A stretch of 51,894 nt of DNA from Affinirhizobium straminoryzae (lineage in GTDB: Bacteria; Pseudomonadota; Alphaproteobacteria; Rhizobiales; Rhizobiaceae): NCBI RefSeq assembly GCF_007004135.1, contig NZ_VJMG01000037.1:1-51894 (forward strand), given 5' to 3'. Position numbers and translations under genes: made by a program. Below, one piece after another: positions 9,279 to 19,537 of this stretch. How positions within the stretch are numbered: position 1 is the stretch's first letter; each line of letters opens with the position of its first letter. Below the pieces are notes generated by a model, which had not been told where the DNA came from, made no database searches, and saw only the letters and a list, made by a program, of their open reading frames with translations.

Positions 9279-10694
9279 TTGAGCCGTCTCATCGTCATAT
9301 CCAACCGCGTTCCTATGCCGGAAAAGAACGGCACGGCCCCCGCAGGCGGCCTTGCCGTGGCGCTGCAGGCCGCCCTTGAGGAGCGCGGCGGCGTGTGGAT
9401 GGGCTGGTCCGGCAAGTCGAGCGGGACAAAGGAGCCGGAGCCGCTGGCGCTGACGGAGCGCGGCAACATCACCTATGCGCTGACCGACCTCACCAAGACG
9501 GATGTGGAGGAGTATTATCACGGCTTCGCCAACCGGGTGCTCTGGCCGATCTGCCATTACCGGCTGGACCTTGCCGAATATGCCCGCAAGGAAATGGCCG
9601 GCTATTTCCGCGTCAACCGCTTCTTCGCCCATCGGCTGGCCCCGCTGCTGAAGCCGGACGACATCATCTGGGTGCATGACTACCACCTGATCCCACTTGC
9701 GGCGGAACTGCGGCAGATGGGCGTGAAGAACCGCATCGGCTTCTTCCTGCACATTCCCTGGCCGCCGGCCGACGTGCTGTTTGCCATGCCGGTGCATGAG
9801 GAGATCATGCGCGGTCTCACCCATTACGATCTCGTCGGCTTCCAGACGGACCACGATCTTGAAAACTTCCGCGGCTGTCTGGTGCGCGAAGGTTTTGGCA
9901 ATGCGATCGGCGAAGGGCTCTACCTGTCGCACGGCCGCACCTTCAAGGGCGGCTTCTACTCGATCGGCATCGAGACGGCCGCCTTTGCCGAGTTCGCCCG
10001 CAAGGCGGCCGCAAGCGTGATGGTGCGCAAGGCCCGTCAGAGCCTTGAAGGCCGCGATCTGATCATCGGGGTCGACCGGCTGGATTATTCCAAGGGCATC
10101 ACCCAGCGCATCGATGCCTATGAAAGCTTCGTCTCGCGCAATCCCGCGCATCAGGGCAAGGTCAGCTATCTCCAGATCACGCCGAAATCCCGCTCGGAAG
10201 TGCCGGAATACGAGGCCATGCAGCGCACCGTGGCGGAGCAGGCCGGCCGGGTGAACGGCGCGCTCGGCACCGTGGACTGGGTGCCGATCCGCTACATCAA
10301 CCGCTCCATCGGGCGTCCGGTGCTGGCGGGGCTCTACCGGCTGGCAAAGGTCGGGCTGGTCACGCCGCTGCGCGATGGCATGAACCTCGTGGCCAAGGAA
10401 TTCGTCGCCGCACAGGACCCGGAGGATCCGGGCGTGCTGGTGCTCTCCCGCTTCGCCGGCGCCGCGCGCGAGCTGAAAGGCGCGCTGCTGGTCAATCCTT
10501 ACGACATCGAGGGCACCGCCAACGCGATTGCCCGGGCCCTCACCATGGGCCGCGAGGAGCGTATCCAGCGCTGGCAGGGCATGATGACCCATCTGCTGGA
10601 GCATGACGTGAAGCGCTGGTGCGATGATTTTCTCGCCGACCTGACGGCGGAGGCGGAAAACCCGGCGCCCGCCACGAGCGGCGGGCAGGACTGA
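9279..10694 (+). CDS. otsA: Trehalose-6-phosphate synthase
   Basis: GT20 glycosyltransferase that makes trehalose-6-phosphate from UDP-glucose and glucose-6-phosphate. The 471-residue protein starts with TTG, 8 nt after a strong GAAGGAG, giving (M)[15 protein letters not shown]. Family motifs are WMGWSGK, WPICHY, the acceptor-site segment [22 protein letters not shown], and the C-terminal [14 protein letters not shown]. It lies 32 nt after otsB in the same direction. It converges on prfC with 9 nt between stops. Confidence 0.97.
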   Translation: MSRLIVISNRVPMPEKNGTAPAGGLAVALQAALEERGGVWMGWSGKSSGTKEPEPLALTERGNITYALTDLTKTDVEEYYHGFANRVLWPICHYRLDLAEYARKEMAGYFRVNRFFAHRLAPLLKPDDIIWVHDYHLIPLAAELRQMGVKNRIGFFLHIPWPPADVLFAMPVHEEIMRGLTHYDLVGFQTDHDLENFRGCLVREGFGNAIGEGLYLSHGRTFKGGFYSIGIETAAFAEFARKAAASVMVRKARQSLEGRDLIIGVDRLDYSKGITQRIDAYESFVSRNPAHQGKVSYLQITPKSRSEVPEYEAMQRTVAEQAGRVNGALGTVDWVPIRYINRSIGRPVLAGLYRLAKVGLVTPLRDGMNLVAKEFVAAQDPEDPGVLVLSRFAGAARELKGALLVNPYDIEGTANAIARALTMGREERIQRWQGMMTHLLEHDVKRWCDDFLADLTAEAENPAPATSGGQD

Positions 10695-10703
10695 TCTCAA
10701 TGA

Positions 10704-12287
10704 TCACGCCGCCTTGGCGACGTGATATTCCTTGATGGCCACCATCTTGATCGCCGGATAACGTTCGGACTCGTAGCGCAGGGAGAACGAATCCTGCGCC
10801 AGGAACACCGGATCGCCGTCCAGATCGCGGGCAATGTCGCCGCGCTTGACGGTGAGGAATTTCTCCATCTCCGCCTTGTTGTCGCAGGAGATCCAGCGGC
10901 AGACGGAGAAGCGCGACATTTCGAAGGAAACAGGCAGGCTGTATTCCGCAGACAGCCGCTCCTTCAGCACGTCGAGCTGCAGGGCGCCAACGACGCCGAC
11001 GATGGCGGGCGAACCGTCTTCCGGCGAAAACAGCTGCACCACGCCTTCTTCCGCCATCTGCTGCAGGGCTTCCTTCAGCTTCTTCGCCTTCATGGCATCC
11101 TCCAGCCGCACGCGACGCAGGATTTCCGGCGAGAAGTTCGGCACGCCCTGGAAGACGAGTGCTTCGCCTTCCGTCAGCGTATCGCCGATGCGCAGCGTGC
11201 CGTGGTTCGGAATGCCCACCACGTCCCCCGCATAGGCCGTATCGGCCAGCTGGCGCTGCGAGGCGAAGAAGAACTGCGGTGCCGTCAGCCCCATCTGCTT
11301 GCCGGTGCGCGCCAGACGCGCCTTCATGCCGCGCTCCAGCTTGCCGGAGCAGATGCGGGCAAAGGCGATGCGGTCTCGGTGGTTCGGGTCCATGTTGGCC
11401 TGGATCTTGAAGACGAAGGCCGTCATCTTGTCTTCGGCCGCATGCACCGTGCGGATATCGGCCACCTGGTCGCGCGGCGGCGGCGCAAAGTCCCCCAGCG
11501 CATTGATCAGGTCGCGCACACCAAAATTCCGGAGCGCCGAGCCGAAGAAGACCGGCGTCATATGACCTTCGAGAAAGGCCTGGCGGTCGAAGGGACGGCA
11601 GGCCTCGCGCGCCAGTTCCAACTCGTCAATGAAGGCATCGCGCTCGTTTTCCGGCAGGTTTTCCGCGACGCTCTGCGGACCATTGACCGCCATCGGCTCC
11701 ACCTGCGTGTCGGACCCGCGATAGGTGTTGTTGGCCAGATTGTAGGAGCCGCAGAAATTCCGGGAACGGCCGACCGGCCAGGTGATCGGCGCGGTGTCGA
11801 GCGCCAGCTTCTCCTCCACCTCGTCGAGGATCTCGAAGGTGTCGCGCGCCTCGCGGTCCATCTTGTTGACGAAGGTGATGATCGGAATGTCGCGCATGCG
11901 GCAGACTTCGAACAGTTTCAGCGTGCGCGGCTCGATGCCCTTGGCGCCATCGATCACCATCACCGCCGCATCCACCGCCGTCAGCGTGCGGTAGGTGTCG
12001 TCGGCAAAGTCCTCGTGACCGGGCGTATCGAGAATGTTGAAGATATTGCCTTCGTATTCGAAGGTCATCACCGAGGTGACGACCGAGATGCCGCGTTCGC
12101 GTTCGATCTTCATCCAGTCCGAGCGGGTCTGGATGCGGTCCTTCTTCGCCTTCACCTCGCCGGCCAGCTGGATGGCGCCGCCGAACAGCAGCAGCTTTTC
12201 CGTCAGGGTCGTCTTGCCCGCGTCCGGGTGCGCGATGATCGCGAAGGTTCGGCGGCGGGAAACCGCCTCGGCAATGCTTTCAGCCAT
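10704..12287 (-). CDS. prfC: Peptide chain release factor 3
   Basis: Translational GTPase that recycles RF1/RF2 from the ribosome after termination. The 527 residues contain the G motifs AHPDAGKT (about 19-26), DTPGHEDF and NKMD. The effector region (MKIERERGISV) and the RF3 C-terminal domain are intact. I use the ATG at 12285-12287; a TTG three codons earlier is in frame but less likely. An AAAGGA lies 10 nt upstream of the ATG. Confidence 0.97.
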   Translation of the reverse strand: MAESIAEAVSRRRTFAIIAHPDAGKTTLTEKLLLFGGAIQLAGEVKAKKDRIQTRSDWMKIERERGISVVTSVMTFEYEGNIFNILDTPGHEDFADDTYRTLTAVDAAVMVIDGAKGIEPRTLKLFEVCRMRDIPIITFVNKMDREARDTFEILDEVEEKLALDTAPITWPVGRSRNFCGSYNLANNTYRGSDTQVEPMAVNGPQSVAENLPENERDAFIDELELAREACRPFDRQAFLEGHMTPVFFGSALRNFGVRDLINALGDFAPPPRDQVADIRTVHAAEDKMTAFVFKIQANMDPNHRDRIAFARICSGKLERGMKARLARTGKQMGLTAPQFFFASQRQLADTAYAGDVVGIPNHGTLRIGDTLTEGEALVFQGVPNFSPEILRRVRLEDAMKAKKLKEALQQMAEEGVVQLFSPEDGSPAIVGVVGALQLDVLKERLSAEYSLPVSFEMSRFSVCRWISCDNKAEMEKFLTVKRGDIARDLDGDPVFLAQDSFSLRYESERYPAIKMVAIKEYHVAKAA

Positions 12288-12375
12288 GTCGTGCAAATCC
12301 TTTGAGTTGCCGCGTATCTAGCGATTTTGGGCGCTTTATGCAATTGACCGGCAAACACAGGAAGGAAACCGCCCC

Positions 12376-12834
12376 ATGCGCGATGTCATCGGCCCCGCCC
12401 TCAAGCTCATTCGCCTGCCGCACGGTGAAGGGATCGACCTGCCCGCCTACGAGACCCGCGGCGCCGCCGGCATGGATGTGCGCGCCGCCCTGACCGAGCC
12501 GATGACGCTTGTGCCCGGGCAAAGAGCACTGGTGCCAACGGGCTTTGTCTTCGAGATTCCGGAAGGCTTCGAGGTGCAGGTCCGCCCGCGCTCCGGCCTT
12601 GCCTTCAAGAACGGCATCACCTGCCTCAACACGCCCGGCACCATCGACAGCGACTATCGCGGCGAAGTGAAGGTGCTGCTCGTCAATCTCGGCGAGACCG
12701 ATTTCGTGATCGAGCGCGGCATGCGCATCGCGCAGCTGGTTGTTTCGCCTGTGGTGCAGGCGCAGGTGCAGGAAGCCGATGGCTTCAGCGAGACCGCGCG
12801 CGGCGCCGGCGGATTCGGTTCGACGGGGGTGTGA
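12376..12834 (+). CDS. dut: dUTP diphosphatase
   Basis: Trimeric dUTPase that hydrolyses dUTP to dUMP and keeps uracil out of DNA. All five family motifs are present in 152 residues: [35 protein letters not shown] and the Gly-rich C-terminal [10 protein letters not shown]. The start has AGGAAACC just upstream. It is divergent from prfC, with 88 bp between the two starts. Confidence 0.97.
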   Translation: MRDVIGPALKLIRLPHGEGIDLPAYETRGAAGMDVRAALTEPMTLVPGQRALVPTGFVFEIPEGFEVQVRPRSGLAFKNGITCLNTPGTIDSDYRGEVKVLLVNLGETDFVIERGMRIAQLVVSPVVQAQVQEADGFSETARGAGGFGSTGV

Positions 12835-12864
12835 CGCAGCCACGCGACACCGCTGGAGCAGGGC

Positions 12865-13740
12865 CTACTTTGCCTTGTCCGTCCAGGACGGCGGGGCGCC
12901 GACCGCGCTTGCCACAAACCCGCCGACACCCGGTGCCCGCCCGAAAGCCTCGCAGGCCGCATATTTCGGTGCTCCGCCCAGTTGCGACTTCAGCTTCTGG
13001 CCGGAGGGCAGGTCGAGATGGACGCCCGACTGTGTCTCGCCCTTGACCAGGATCTGCGCGAAGGTGCCGGCAAAGGTGTTCGCCAGCCCATAGGCATCGC
13101 CGATTTCGGAGACGCGCGGGCTGTTGGTGATGGAATTGGCGCCGCGCGACCAGAGAATGGCGGCGCGCTGCGCCCCACCGGCATCCACCGCCTCCGCCTC
13201 GACGGCAAGACCGCCCAGTCCGATCGGCAGGCGTGGCACGCCGACCGGCAGCACGGCGGAGGTGCCAAGCGTTGCCACCTTGGAAACCCCGGCGGCCCAT
13301 GTGCCGGTCGGTACGATGTCGGTGATGGTGCTGCGCACGGTCAGATCCGCCCGCTCGCCCGGCCCGACGACCCGGAAGCGGTCGGAGAGGCCGATGCACA
13401 GCGCGCGGTCGAGCGCGTTGGACACCAGCCGCTCCTGTTCGGCATCGTGAACCCTTGCGGCAGCCGCCGGCCCAAGCCTTGCCGGCTGGATGGAGACGGT
13501 GGTGGCGGAAAGCAGCGCGGACCGGTCGGCAAAGCTGCGGGATTTCGCCACCCGCCCCTCTTCCGGGCCGAGGCGACTATAGGAACTGAGCGAGCCGGCC
13601 TCCCGGAGCGGAACCGAACTGCAGCCGGAAGCGGCGAGCGCCATGCCGATTGAAAGGAACGAGGCTACGGGCAGCGACCACCCTTGCCACTCTGCTGGCG
13701 CATGCTTGTTTCTCGTTCCGGACATCACGTTCTGCTGCAT
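12865..13740 (-). CDS. Putative outer-membrane lipoprotein (DUF3313-like)
   Basis: Predicted lipoprotein of 291 residues, function unknown. A basic N-terminus is followed by a hydrophobic stretch and the lipobox LAASGC, with Cys40 as the likely lipidated residue. The N-terminal region is longer than usual, so an inner start at Met6 (13725) is possible. GAGAGGG just upstream supports the outer ATG. The mature part resembles DUF3313-type lipoproteins (SNALDRAL..., ADLTVRSTITDI, EAEAVDAGGAQ). It converges on dut. No partner is visible. Confidence 0.8.
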   Translation of the reverse strand: MQQNVMSGTRNKHAPAEWQGWSLPVASFLSIGMALAASGCSSVPLREAGSLSSYSRLGPEEGRVAKSRSFADRSALLSATTVSIQPARLGPAAAARVHDAEQERLVSNALDRALCIGLSDRFRVVGPGERADLTVRSTITDIVPTGTWAAGVSKVATLGTSAVLPVGVPRLPIGLGGLAVEAEAVDAGGAQRAAILWSRGANSITNSPRVSEIGDAYGLANTFAGTFAQILVKGETQSGVHLDLPSGQKLKSQLGGAPKYAACEAFGRAPGVGGFVASAVGAPPSWTDKAK

Positions 13741-13910
13741 CGCGCCCTCTCAACTGGTACCGTCAAGTACCCAAATTCCATCCGCATAAACGGACGCACT
13801 TGGTCTTTTTTCGGGCGGCGACGCGCACGCCATACTCTCCGAGACAGCGGCAGCGATTGCCCGACGGCGCATGATCTGGCATCAGACGCGCTGAGGCAGG
13901 AGGAAACGGG

Positions 13911-14525
13911 ATGACACTGACGACACTTATCACCTATTCGCTGGCGCTGTTCATTGCCGCCGCCATTCCAGGCCCCGGCATGACGGCGATCGTGGCGCGG
14001 GCGCTGGGCTCCGGCTTCCGGCCGACCTTGTTCATGGGGCTCGGCCTCATCCTCGGCGATCTCGTCTATCTCACCGCCGTGGTGCTCGGCCTTGCCATCG
14101 TGGCGCAGAATTTTACGACGCCCTTTCTGATCATCAAATATCTCGGCGTCATCTATCTCTGCTACATCGCCTGGAAGCTCTGGACGGCGGGGCTGCTGCG
14201 GCAGGATATCGAGGCGAGCCGCGGCGGCGCTACCGGCGGCATGGCCTTTCTCTCCGGCCTGCTGGTCACGCTCGGCAATCCGAAGACCATGCTGTTCTAC
14301 GTGGCACTGGCGCCCACGCTTCTGCCGCTCAAGGAGATCGGCCCGGCCGATTATTTGGCCCTGGTGGCAATCACCTTCGTGGTGCTGATGGCAGTCCTGC
14401 TGCCCTATATCCTGCTGGCCTCCAAGGCGCGCGAGCTTCTGAAGAAGCCGACCGCGCTGCAGGTCCTCAACCGTTCGGCCGCCGGCATCCTCGCGGGCAC
14501 CGCCGCCTATATCGCCGCCCGCTGA
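13911..14525 (+). CDS. LysE-family amino-acid exporter
   Basis: Inner-membrane exporter of the LysE/RhtB family, 204 residues with about six hydrophobic segments. The family signature is seen at the start (ALFIAAAIPGPGMTAIVARALGSG reads as the IPGP motif) and again in GLLVTLGNPKTMLFYVAL. The start follows AGGAGGAAACGGG, a strong ribosome-binding site. The substrate (amino acids, homoserine lactones or others) cannot be deduced. cysK lies 130 bp downstream in the same direction, separated by a nested inverted repeat. Confidence 0.92.
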   Translation: MTLTTLITYSLALFIAAAIPGPGMTAIVARALGSGFRPTLFMGLGLILGDLVYLTAVVLGLAIVAQNFTTPFLIIKYLGVIYLCYIAWKLWTAGLLRQDIEASRGGATGGMAFLSGLLVTLGNPKTMLFYVALAPTLLPLKEIGPADYLALVAITFVVLMAVLLPYILLASKARELLKKPTALQVLNRSAAGILAGTAAYIAAR

Positions 14526-14566
14526 GGGAAGGCGCCCAAGCGGATGAACGGCAAAGATTTTTCCGC

Positions 14567-14601
14567 CGGCGAGGGCTTTGCGCAAAGACACCCCCTCGCC
14601 G
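14567..14601. repeat. Nested inverted repeat upstream of cysK
   Basis: Arms CGGCGAGGG (14567-14575) and CCCTCGCCG (14593-14601) are perfectly complementary. The loop itself begins with the perfect 12-bp palindrome CTTTGCGCAAAG (14576-14587). It lies 41 nt after the lysE-type stop and 54 nt before the cysK ATG. It could be a leader RNA structure, an operator or a processing site. No T-tract follows, so a simple intrinsic terminator is unlikely. Confidence 0.5.
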
Positions 14602-14655
14602 TCGGTGCCGTTCGGTCCTAATGTCGCGCCCAATGACAGCCTTGGGAGAAACACC

Positions 14656-15624
<969 letters not shown>

Positions 15625-15678
15625 GCGAATAGCGAATAGCGAATAGCGAATAGCGAATAGCGAATAGCGAATAGCGAA
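15625..15678. repeat. Heptanucleotide tandem repeat (GCGAATA)7.7
   Basis: Seven perfect copies of GCGAATA run from 15625 to 15673, plus the partial copy GCGAA. The array starts on the first base after the cysK stop codon. Read on the minus strand it encodes the recurring peptide FAIRYSL, which appears widely in spurious database proteins from alphaproteobacteria. It therefore looks like a lineage-wide intergenic repeat rather than a gene. Perfect copies suggest recent slippage. Confidence 0.95.
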
Positions 15679-15810
15679 ATTCTACCGGCGGTGTTTTGGC
15701 AAGAGGGATGTGCCGCCGGAGGCCTCCGATGAGGGCTTTGATCACGGCCCCGTCTGGTCGGCGGTGGCGCTGACCAGACGCCGGATGCGCGCCTTTTCTG
15801 TCGCATGGCC

Positions 15811-16686
15811 TCAGGTCATCATCAGGGCGGGAAAGTGCAGGATGCCCTGCGGCAGGACCGGGCCGCGCCAGAACATGCAGGCCTCCGGCCACGGGGTCCG
15901 GCGCAAACCGCTGAGCAGGGAGACGTCGCCGGGCACGAAACCCAACGCGACCCGGCCGCCCTGCGGGCCGGCCAGTAACTCTATGAGGCTGAAATCAGGC
16001 TGCCCGTCACGGGAAAGCCAGTCGCAGAGCATCAGTCCGTCCTCTGTCCGCTCCACAAAGGCAAGCCCCCCGCCCTCAGGCAACTCATGGGCCGTCACAT
16101 CCGTGTTCATCAGATGCCAGAGCAGAACAGAGGCATCCGGCCGTGCCGAAAGCACGCCACCATGCACCAGCGCCCGGTCGCACCAGGTTGCCAGCAGGGC
16201 CCGGTCCTGCGGCGTCTCCGGATCGAGCCGGCGCCCGATGGCCCCTTGTGCCTTTCCGCCCGGCGGAAGATCCAGAAACAGGCGATCCGGGATCAGGCGG
16301 CGAAACCCGAAACGCGGATAAAAATCCACCACCGAGGGATTGGCGAACAGCAGAACCGGAGCGCCTTCGCGGTCCGCCTCCACCAGCACATGCTCCAGCA
16401 ACCGCCGCGCCAGCCCGCGGCCACGATCCTGCGGGCGCGTGGCAACGGCGCCCAGCTGGCGGAGGGGCATCGGCTGGCGCTTGTCCAGCCACCCCTCCAT
16501 CCGGGTGACCCCGACGGTGGCGCAGATCTCCTCGCCCTCGGTCAGGGCAAGAACGTCGTAGTTATCGCTCCAGCCACCCAAGCGCTCCCAGCCGGCAAAA
16601 TTGCCGAGCCCGAAGATCGCCTTGAGGTGACCGAAAAAGCGGTCGTGCCAGTCCCGATCATGCCTTCCGATGCGTCGCAATTCCAT
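15811..16686 (-). CDS. GNAT-family N-acetyltransferase
   Basis: Acetyl-CoA-dependent acyltransferase of 291 residues, larger than a minimal GNAT domain. The acetyl-CoA-binding motif A is clear in QLGAVATRPQDRGRGLARRL (about residues 77-96), and the motif B pattern FYPRFGFRRL follows. The C-terminal 150 residues form an extra domain. The overall layout recalls two-domain acetyltransferases such as the Eis group, but I cannot assign a substrate. The start has GAGGGG just upstream. The gene lies 37 nt downstream of the comM stop and faces cysK. Confidence 0.85.
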   Translation of the reverse strand: MELRRIGRHDRDWHDRFFGHLKAIFGLGNFAGWERLGGWSDNYDVLALTEGEEICATVGVTRMEGWLDKRQPMPLRQLGAVATRPQDRGRGLARRLLEHVLVEADREGAPVLLFANPSVVDFYPRFGFRRLIPDRLFLDLPPGGKAQGAIGRRLDPETPQDRALLATWCDRALVHGGVLSARPDASVLLWHLMNTDVTAHELPEGGGLAFVERTEDGLMLCDWLSRDGQPDFSLIELLAGPQGGRVALGFVPGDVSLLSGLRRTPWPEACMFWRGPVLPQGILHFPALMMT

Positions 16687-16723
16687 GGCACCGTCCCCTC
16701 TGTGAGAAGACGGTGCTGGCGCC

Positions 16724-18256
16724 TCATGCCGCCGCCGTCAAGCGTTCGCCGGCAATCCGGTAGGAAATCGCCTCGGCGAGGTGGATGCGGCCAACCCTCT
16801 CCTCCCCTTCAAGATCGGCCAGCGTGCGGGCAACCTTCAGGATGCGATGATAGCCGCGGGCAGAAAACTTGAGCTTCTCGGCAGCGTCCCGCAAAAGCTG
16901 CGCTCCTGCCGCATCCGGCGCAGCGAAATCCTCGATGAGGGCGGTTGAGCAGCGGGCATTGGTGGAAATCTCCGGCAGGCCGGCGGCCGCGAAGCGGCGA
17001 CGCTGCCGCTCGCGCGCATCCGCTACCCGTGCCGCGACCGTCGCGCTGCTTTCCGCCGGTCTCGGACGGATGAGATCGGCGGCGGAAACGGCAGGAACGT
17101 CGATGCGGATATCGATCCGGTCCATCAGTGGCCCGGAAATGCGGCTCTGGTAATCGCTGACGCAGCGCGGGCCGCGCGCGCAGCTGTGGCCCGGTTCGCC
17201 CGCCATGCCGCAACGGCAGGGGTTCATCGCTGCCACCAGCTGGATGCTGGCGGGATAGGAAACCCGGTGATTGGCGCGCGCGATCACGCATTCGCCCGTC
17301 TCCAGCGGCTGGCGCAGTGCATCCAGCACCTGCGGCGAAAATTCGGGAAATTCGTCGAGAAACAGCACGCCGTGATGGGCCAGCGATGCCTCGCCCGGCT
17401 TTGCCCGCAATCCTCCGCCCACCAGCGCCGCCATCGTGGCCGAATGATGCGGCGTGCGGAACGGCCGACGATCGGACAGCTTGCCGCCAGAGAGCTGCCC
17501 GGCGATCGAATGGATCATCGACACCTCGAGGAGTTCGGCGGCCGAGAGCGGCGGCAGGATGGAAGGCAACCGCGCCGCAAGCATGGACTTGCCCGATCCG
17601 GGCGGACCGACCATCAGGAGGTTGTGACCGCCGGCGGCCGCCACCTCCAGCGCCCGCTTGGCGCTTTCCTGCCCCTTGATGTCGGCAAGGTCCGGCAGGT
17701 TGGCGGCGGGCGCGCGGATCGCAGGCTGCGGGCGCGTGAGAACCTGGGTGCCACGGAAATGGTTGGCAAGCGCAATGAGACTGCGCGGCGCGAGAATGTC
17801 GATATCGGAACCGGCCCAGGCTGCCTCCGCGCCGCTATCGGCCGGGCAGATCAGCCCCTTGCCGAGCGCATTGGCGCCGATCGCCGCCGGCAGCGCGCCC
17901 GCGACAGCCGCCAGCGTTCCGTCGAGGTTCAGTTCGCCCAGCACCACATAGCTCGCCAGCGCCTCGGCCGGAATGGCGCCGAGCACCGCCATCAGGCCAA
18001 GCGCAATCGGCAGATCGAAATGCGATCCCTCCTTCGGAAGATCGGCAGGCGCGAGATTGACCGTCACCTTCTTCGGTGGCAGCGCCAGACCCGAGGCGTG
18101 CAGCGCCGCCTGCACCCGCTCGCGGCTTTCGGCCACAGCCTTGTCCGGCAGGCCGACGATCTGAATGCCGAGCTTGCCCGGCCCCACCATCACCTGAACG
18201 TCGACGGGCACGCCTTCAATGCCCTGGAATGCCACCGTGCTGACGCGCGCCACCAT
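16724..18256 (-). CDS. comM: Mg-chelatase-like AAA+ ATPase ComM/YifB
   Basis: AAA+ hexameric helicase-like protein. In naturally competent bacteria ComM drives branch migration of integrating DNA. The 510 residues comprise an N-terminal ChlI/Lon-like domain, a Walker A motif GPPGSGKS (217-224), a Walker B motif VLFLDEFPEF, a four-cysteine segment (CRCGMAGEPGHSCARGPRC), and a C-terminal Mg-chelatase domain (ARGYHRILKVARTLADLEG). The start at 18254-18256 has GAGGTG upstream; the frame extends a little further but without similarity. An alphaproteobacterial SOS box lies about 100 bp upstream, suggesting LexA control. Confidence 0.95.
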   Translation of the reverse strand: MVARVSTVAFQGIEGVPVDVQVMVGPGKLGIQIVGLPDKAVAESRERVQAALHASGLALPPKKVTVNLAPADLPKEGSHFDLPIALGLMAVLGAIPAEALASYVVLGELNLDGTLAAVAGALPAAIGANALGKGLICPADSGAEAAWAGSDIDILAPRSLIALANHFRGTQVLTRPQPAIRAPAANLPDLADIKGQESAKRALEVAAAGGHNLLMVGPPGSGKSMLAARLPSILPPLSAAELLEVSMIHSIAGQLSGGKLSDRRPFRTPHHSATMAALVGGGLRAKPGEASLAHHGVLFLDEFPEFSPQVLDALRQPLETGECVIARANHRVSYPASIQLVAAMNPCRCGMAGEPGHSCARGPRCVSDYQSRISGPLMDRIDIRIDVPAVSAADLIRPRPAESSATVAARVADARERQRRRFAAAGLPEISTNARCSTALIEDFAAPDAAGAQLLRDAAEKLKFSARGYHRILKVARTLADLEGEERVGRIHLAEAISYRIAGERLTAAA

Positions 18257-18352
18257 GCCCCACCTCGCCCCTTGGCGGGCGTCGATGTTCCGCAGATTTC
18301 GGTTGTCCGGACGCCCTTTCTGCAATCAAGCACAAGCGCAGGTCTAAAACAA

Positions 18353-18367
18353 GAACATTCGCGGAAC
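18353..18367 (-). promoter_or_regulatory. Candidate LexA (SOS) box upstream of comM
   Basis: GAAC-N7-GAAC at 18353-18367 reads GTTC-N7-GTTC on the minus strand, the LexA operator described for alphaproteobacteria. It lies 97 bp upstream of the comM ATG. It overlaps a possible promoter (TTGTTC at 18363-18368, 17 nt, then the weak box TAGACC), where LexA would block RNA polymerase. Confidence 0.65.
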
Positions 18368-18406
18368 AATTTCGCGCATTGAATGTATTAGCGTTTTCTG
18401 TATTCA

Positions 18407-18453
18407 CCTAAAGGGAACAAACATGCACCAGAACAGAAACGCTCTGGTGCATG
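18407..18453 (-). terminator. Terminator of gshB
   Basis: CATGCACCAGA (18422-18432) and TCTGGTGCATG (18443-18453) form a perfect 11-bp stem with a 10-nt loop, 19 nt past the gshB stop. On the minus strand the stem is followed by TTTGTTCCCTTT, a broken T-tract. It separates gshB transcription from the comM promoter. Confidence 0.75.
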
Positions 18454-18472
18454 CTAACAATTTGAATTTCAA

Positions 18473-19420
18473 TCAGCTTCTCTTGACTTCGATCGCATCC
18501 CACAGGAGCGCCGCGACATCGGCGCCGCCGAATTTCTTCACTTCCCGGATGCCGGTCGGCGAGGTCACGTTGATCTCGGTCATGAAGTCGCCGATCACGT
18601 CGATGCCGACGAAGAGGAAGCCGCGGGCCCGCAGCGCCGGGCCGATGCGTTCGCAAATCTCCGTCTCGCGCGCCGTCAGTTCGGTCGCTTCCGCACGGCC
18701 GCCCACATGCATGTTGGAGCGGGCGTCATGCTCGGCCGGCACGCGGTTGATCGCCCCCACCGCCTCGCCGTTGACGAGCAGGATGCGCTTGTCGCCCTTG
18801 CGCACTGCCGGCAGGTATCCTTGCGCGATGAAGGGCTCGCGATACATCTGGCCGAACATTTCGAGCAGCGAGGAGAAGTTGCGATCGTCACGCGCGGAGT
18901 GGAACACGCCGGCACCGCCATTGCCATAGAGCGGCTTCAGGATGATGTCGCCCAGTTCCTCGCGGAACCGCGCAATTTCGCCGAGGTCGCGGGTGATCAG
19001 CGTCGGCGGCATCAGATCGGCAAATTCGGTAACGAAGATCTTTTCCGGCGAGTTGCGCACCCAAGCCGGGTCGTTGACCACCAGCGTCTTCGGGTGCAGG
19101 CGCTCCAGCAGATGGGTGGATGTGATGTAGGCCATGTCGAAGGGCGGGTCCTGGCGCAGCATCACCACGTCCATGGTCGAGAGATCAACCCGCTCGCGTT
19201 CGCCGAGCGTGAAATGACTGCCCTTCTCGTCGCGCACCGTCAACGGCTCGACGGCCGCGAAGATGCGGCCGTCACGCATGGTCAGCCGGTCCGGCGTGTA
19301 GTGAAATAGTTCGTAGCCTCGCGCCTGCGCCTCCAGCGCCATGGCGAACGTGGAATCGCCTGCGATGTTGATGCCGGACACATGGTCCATCTGGAACGCG
19401 ACTTTGCGGATCTTGGCCAT
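18473..19420 (-). CDS. gshB: Glutathione synthetase
   Basis: ATP-grasp ligase that adds glycine to gamma-glutamylcysteine, the last step of glutathione synthesis. Of 315 residues, the N-terminus is [25 protein letters not shown]. ATP-grasp motifs follow: [27 protein letters not shown], and near the end [22 protein letters not shown] took the ATG at 19418-19420, preceded by GAGGGACAGGG; the longer frame to 19537 has no family similarity. It lies downstream of ugpC in the same direction, with a hairpin in the gap and a terminator after it. Confidence 0.97.
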   Translation of the reverse strand: MAKIRKVAFQMDHVSGINIAGDSTFAMALEAQARGYELFHYTPDRLTMRDGRIFAAVEPLTVRDEKGSHFTLGERERVDLSTMDVVMLRQDPPFDMAYITSTHLLERLHPKTLVVNDPAWVRNSPEKIFVTEFADLMPPTLITRDLGEIARFREELGDIILKPLYGNGGAGVFHSARDDRNFSSLLEMFGQMYREPFIAQGYLPAVRKGDKRILLVNGEAVGAINRVPAEHDARSNMHVGGRAEATELTARETEICERIGPALRARGFLFVGIDVIGDFMTEINVTSPTGIREVKKFGGADVAALLWDAIEVKRS

Positions 19421-19436
19421 ACCCTGTCCCTCTTGA

Positions 19437-19471
19437 ATTGCCCGCCAGATGTAGGACGCCGGGCGGGCAAT
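19437..19471 (-). repeat. Inverted repeat between ugpC and gshB
   Basis: ATTGCCCGCC (19437-19446) and GGCGGGCAAT (19462-19471) form a perfect 10-bp stem with a 15-nt loop in the 117-bp gap between ugpC and gshB. On the minus strand it sits just upstream of the gshB ribosome-binding site. There is no T-tract, so it is either a factor-assisted terminator for the ugp operon or a structured leader of gshB. Confidence 0.5.
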
Positions 19472-19537
19472 GGCAACGGCCGGAAAAGCCTTGGTGGCTC
19501 CGTGCCGGGCGTCATCCCTGCCGCCCGGCAGACCCAT

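Noticed and set aside
10722..12305. A 527-residue plus-strand frame opposite prfC
   Set aside because: It mirrors the prfC coding frame and its translation is low-complexity His/Arg/Leu; prfC has all GTPase motifs.
15625..15678. CRISPR array
   Set aside because: The units are 7 bp with no spacers; this is a simple tandem repeat.
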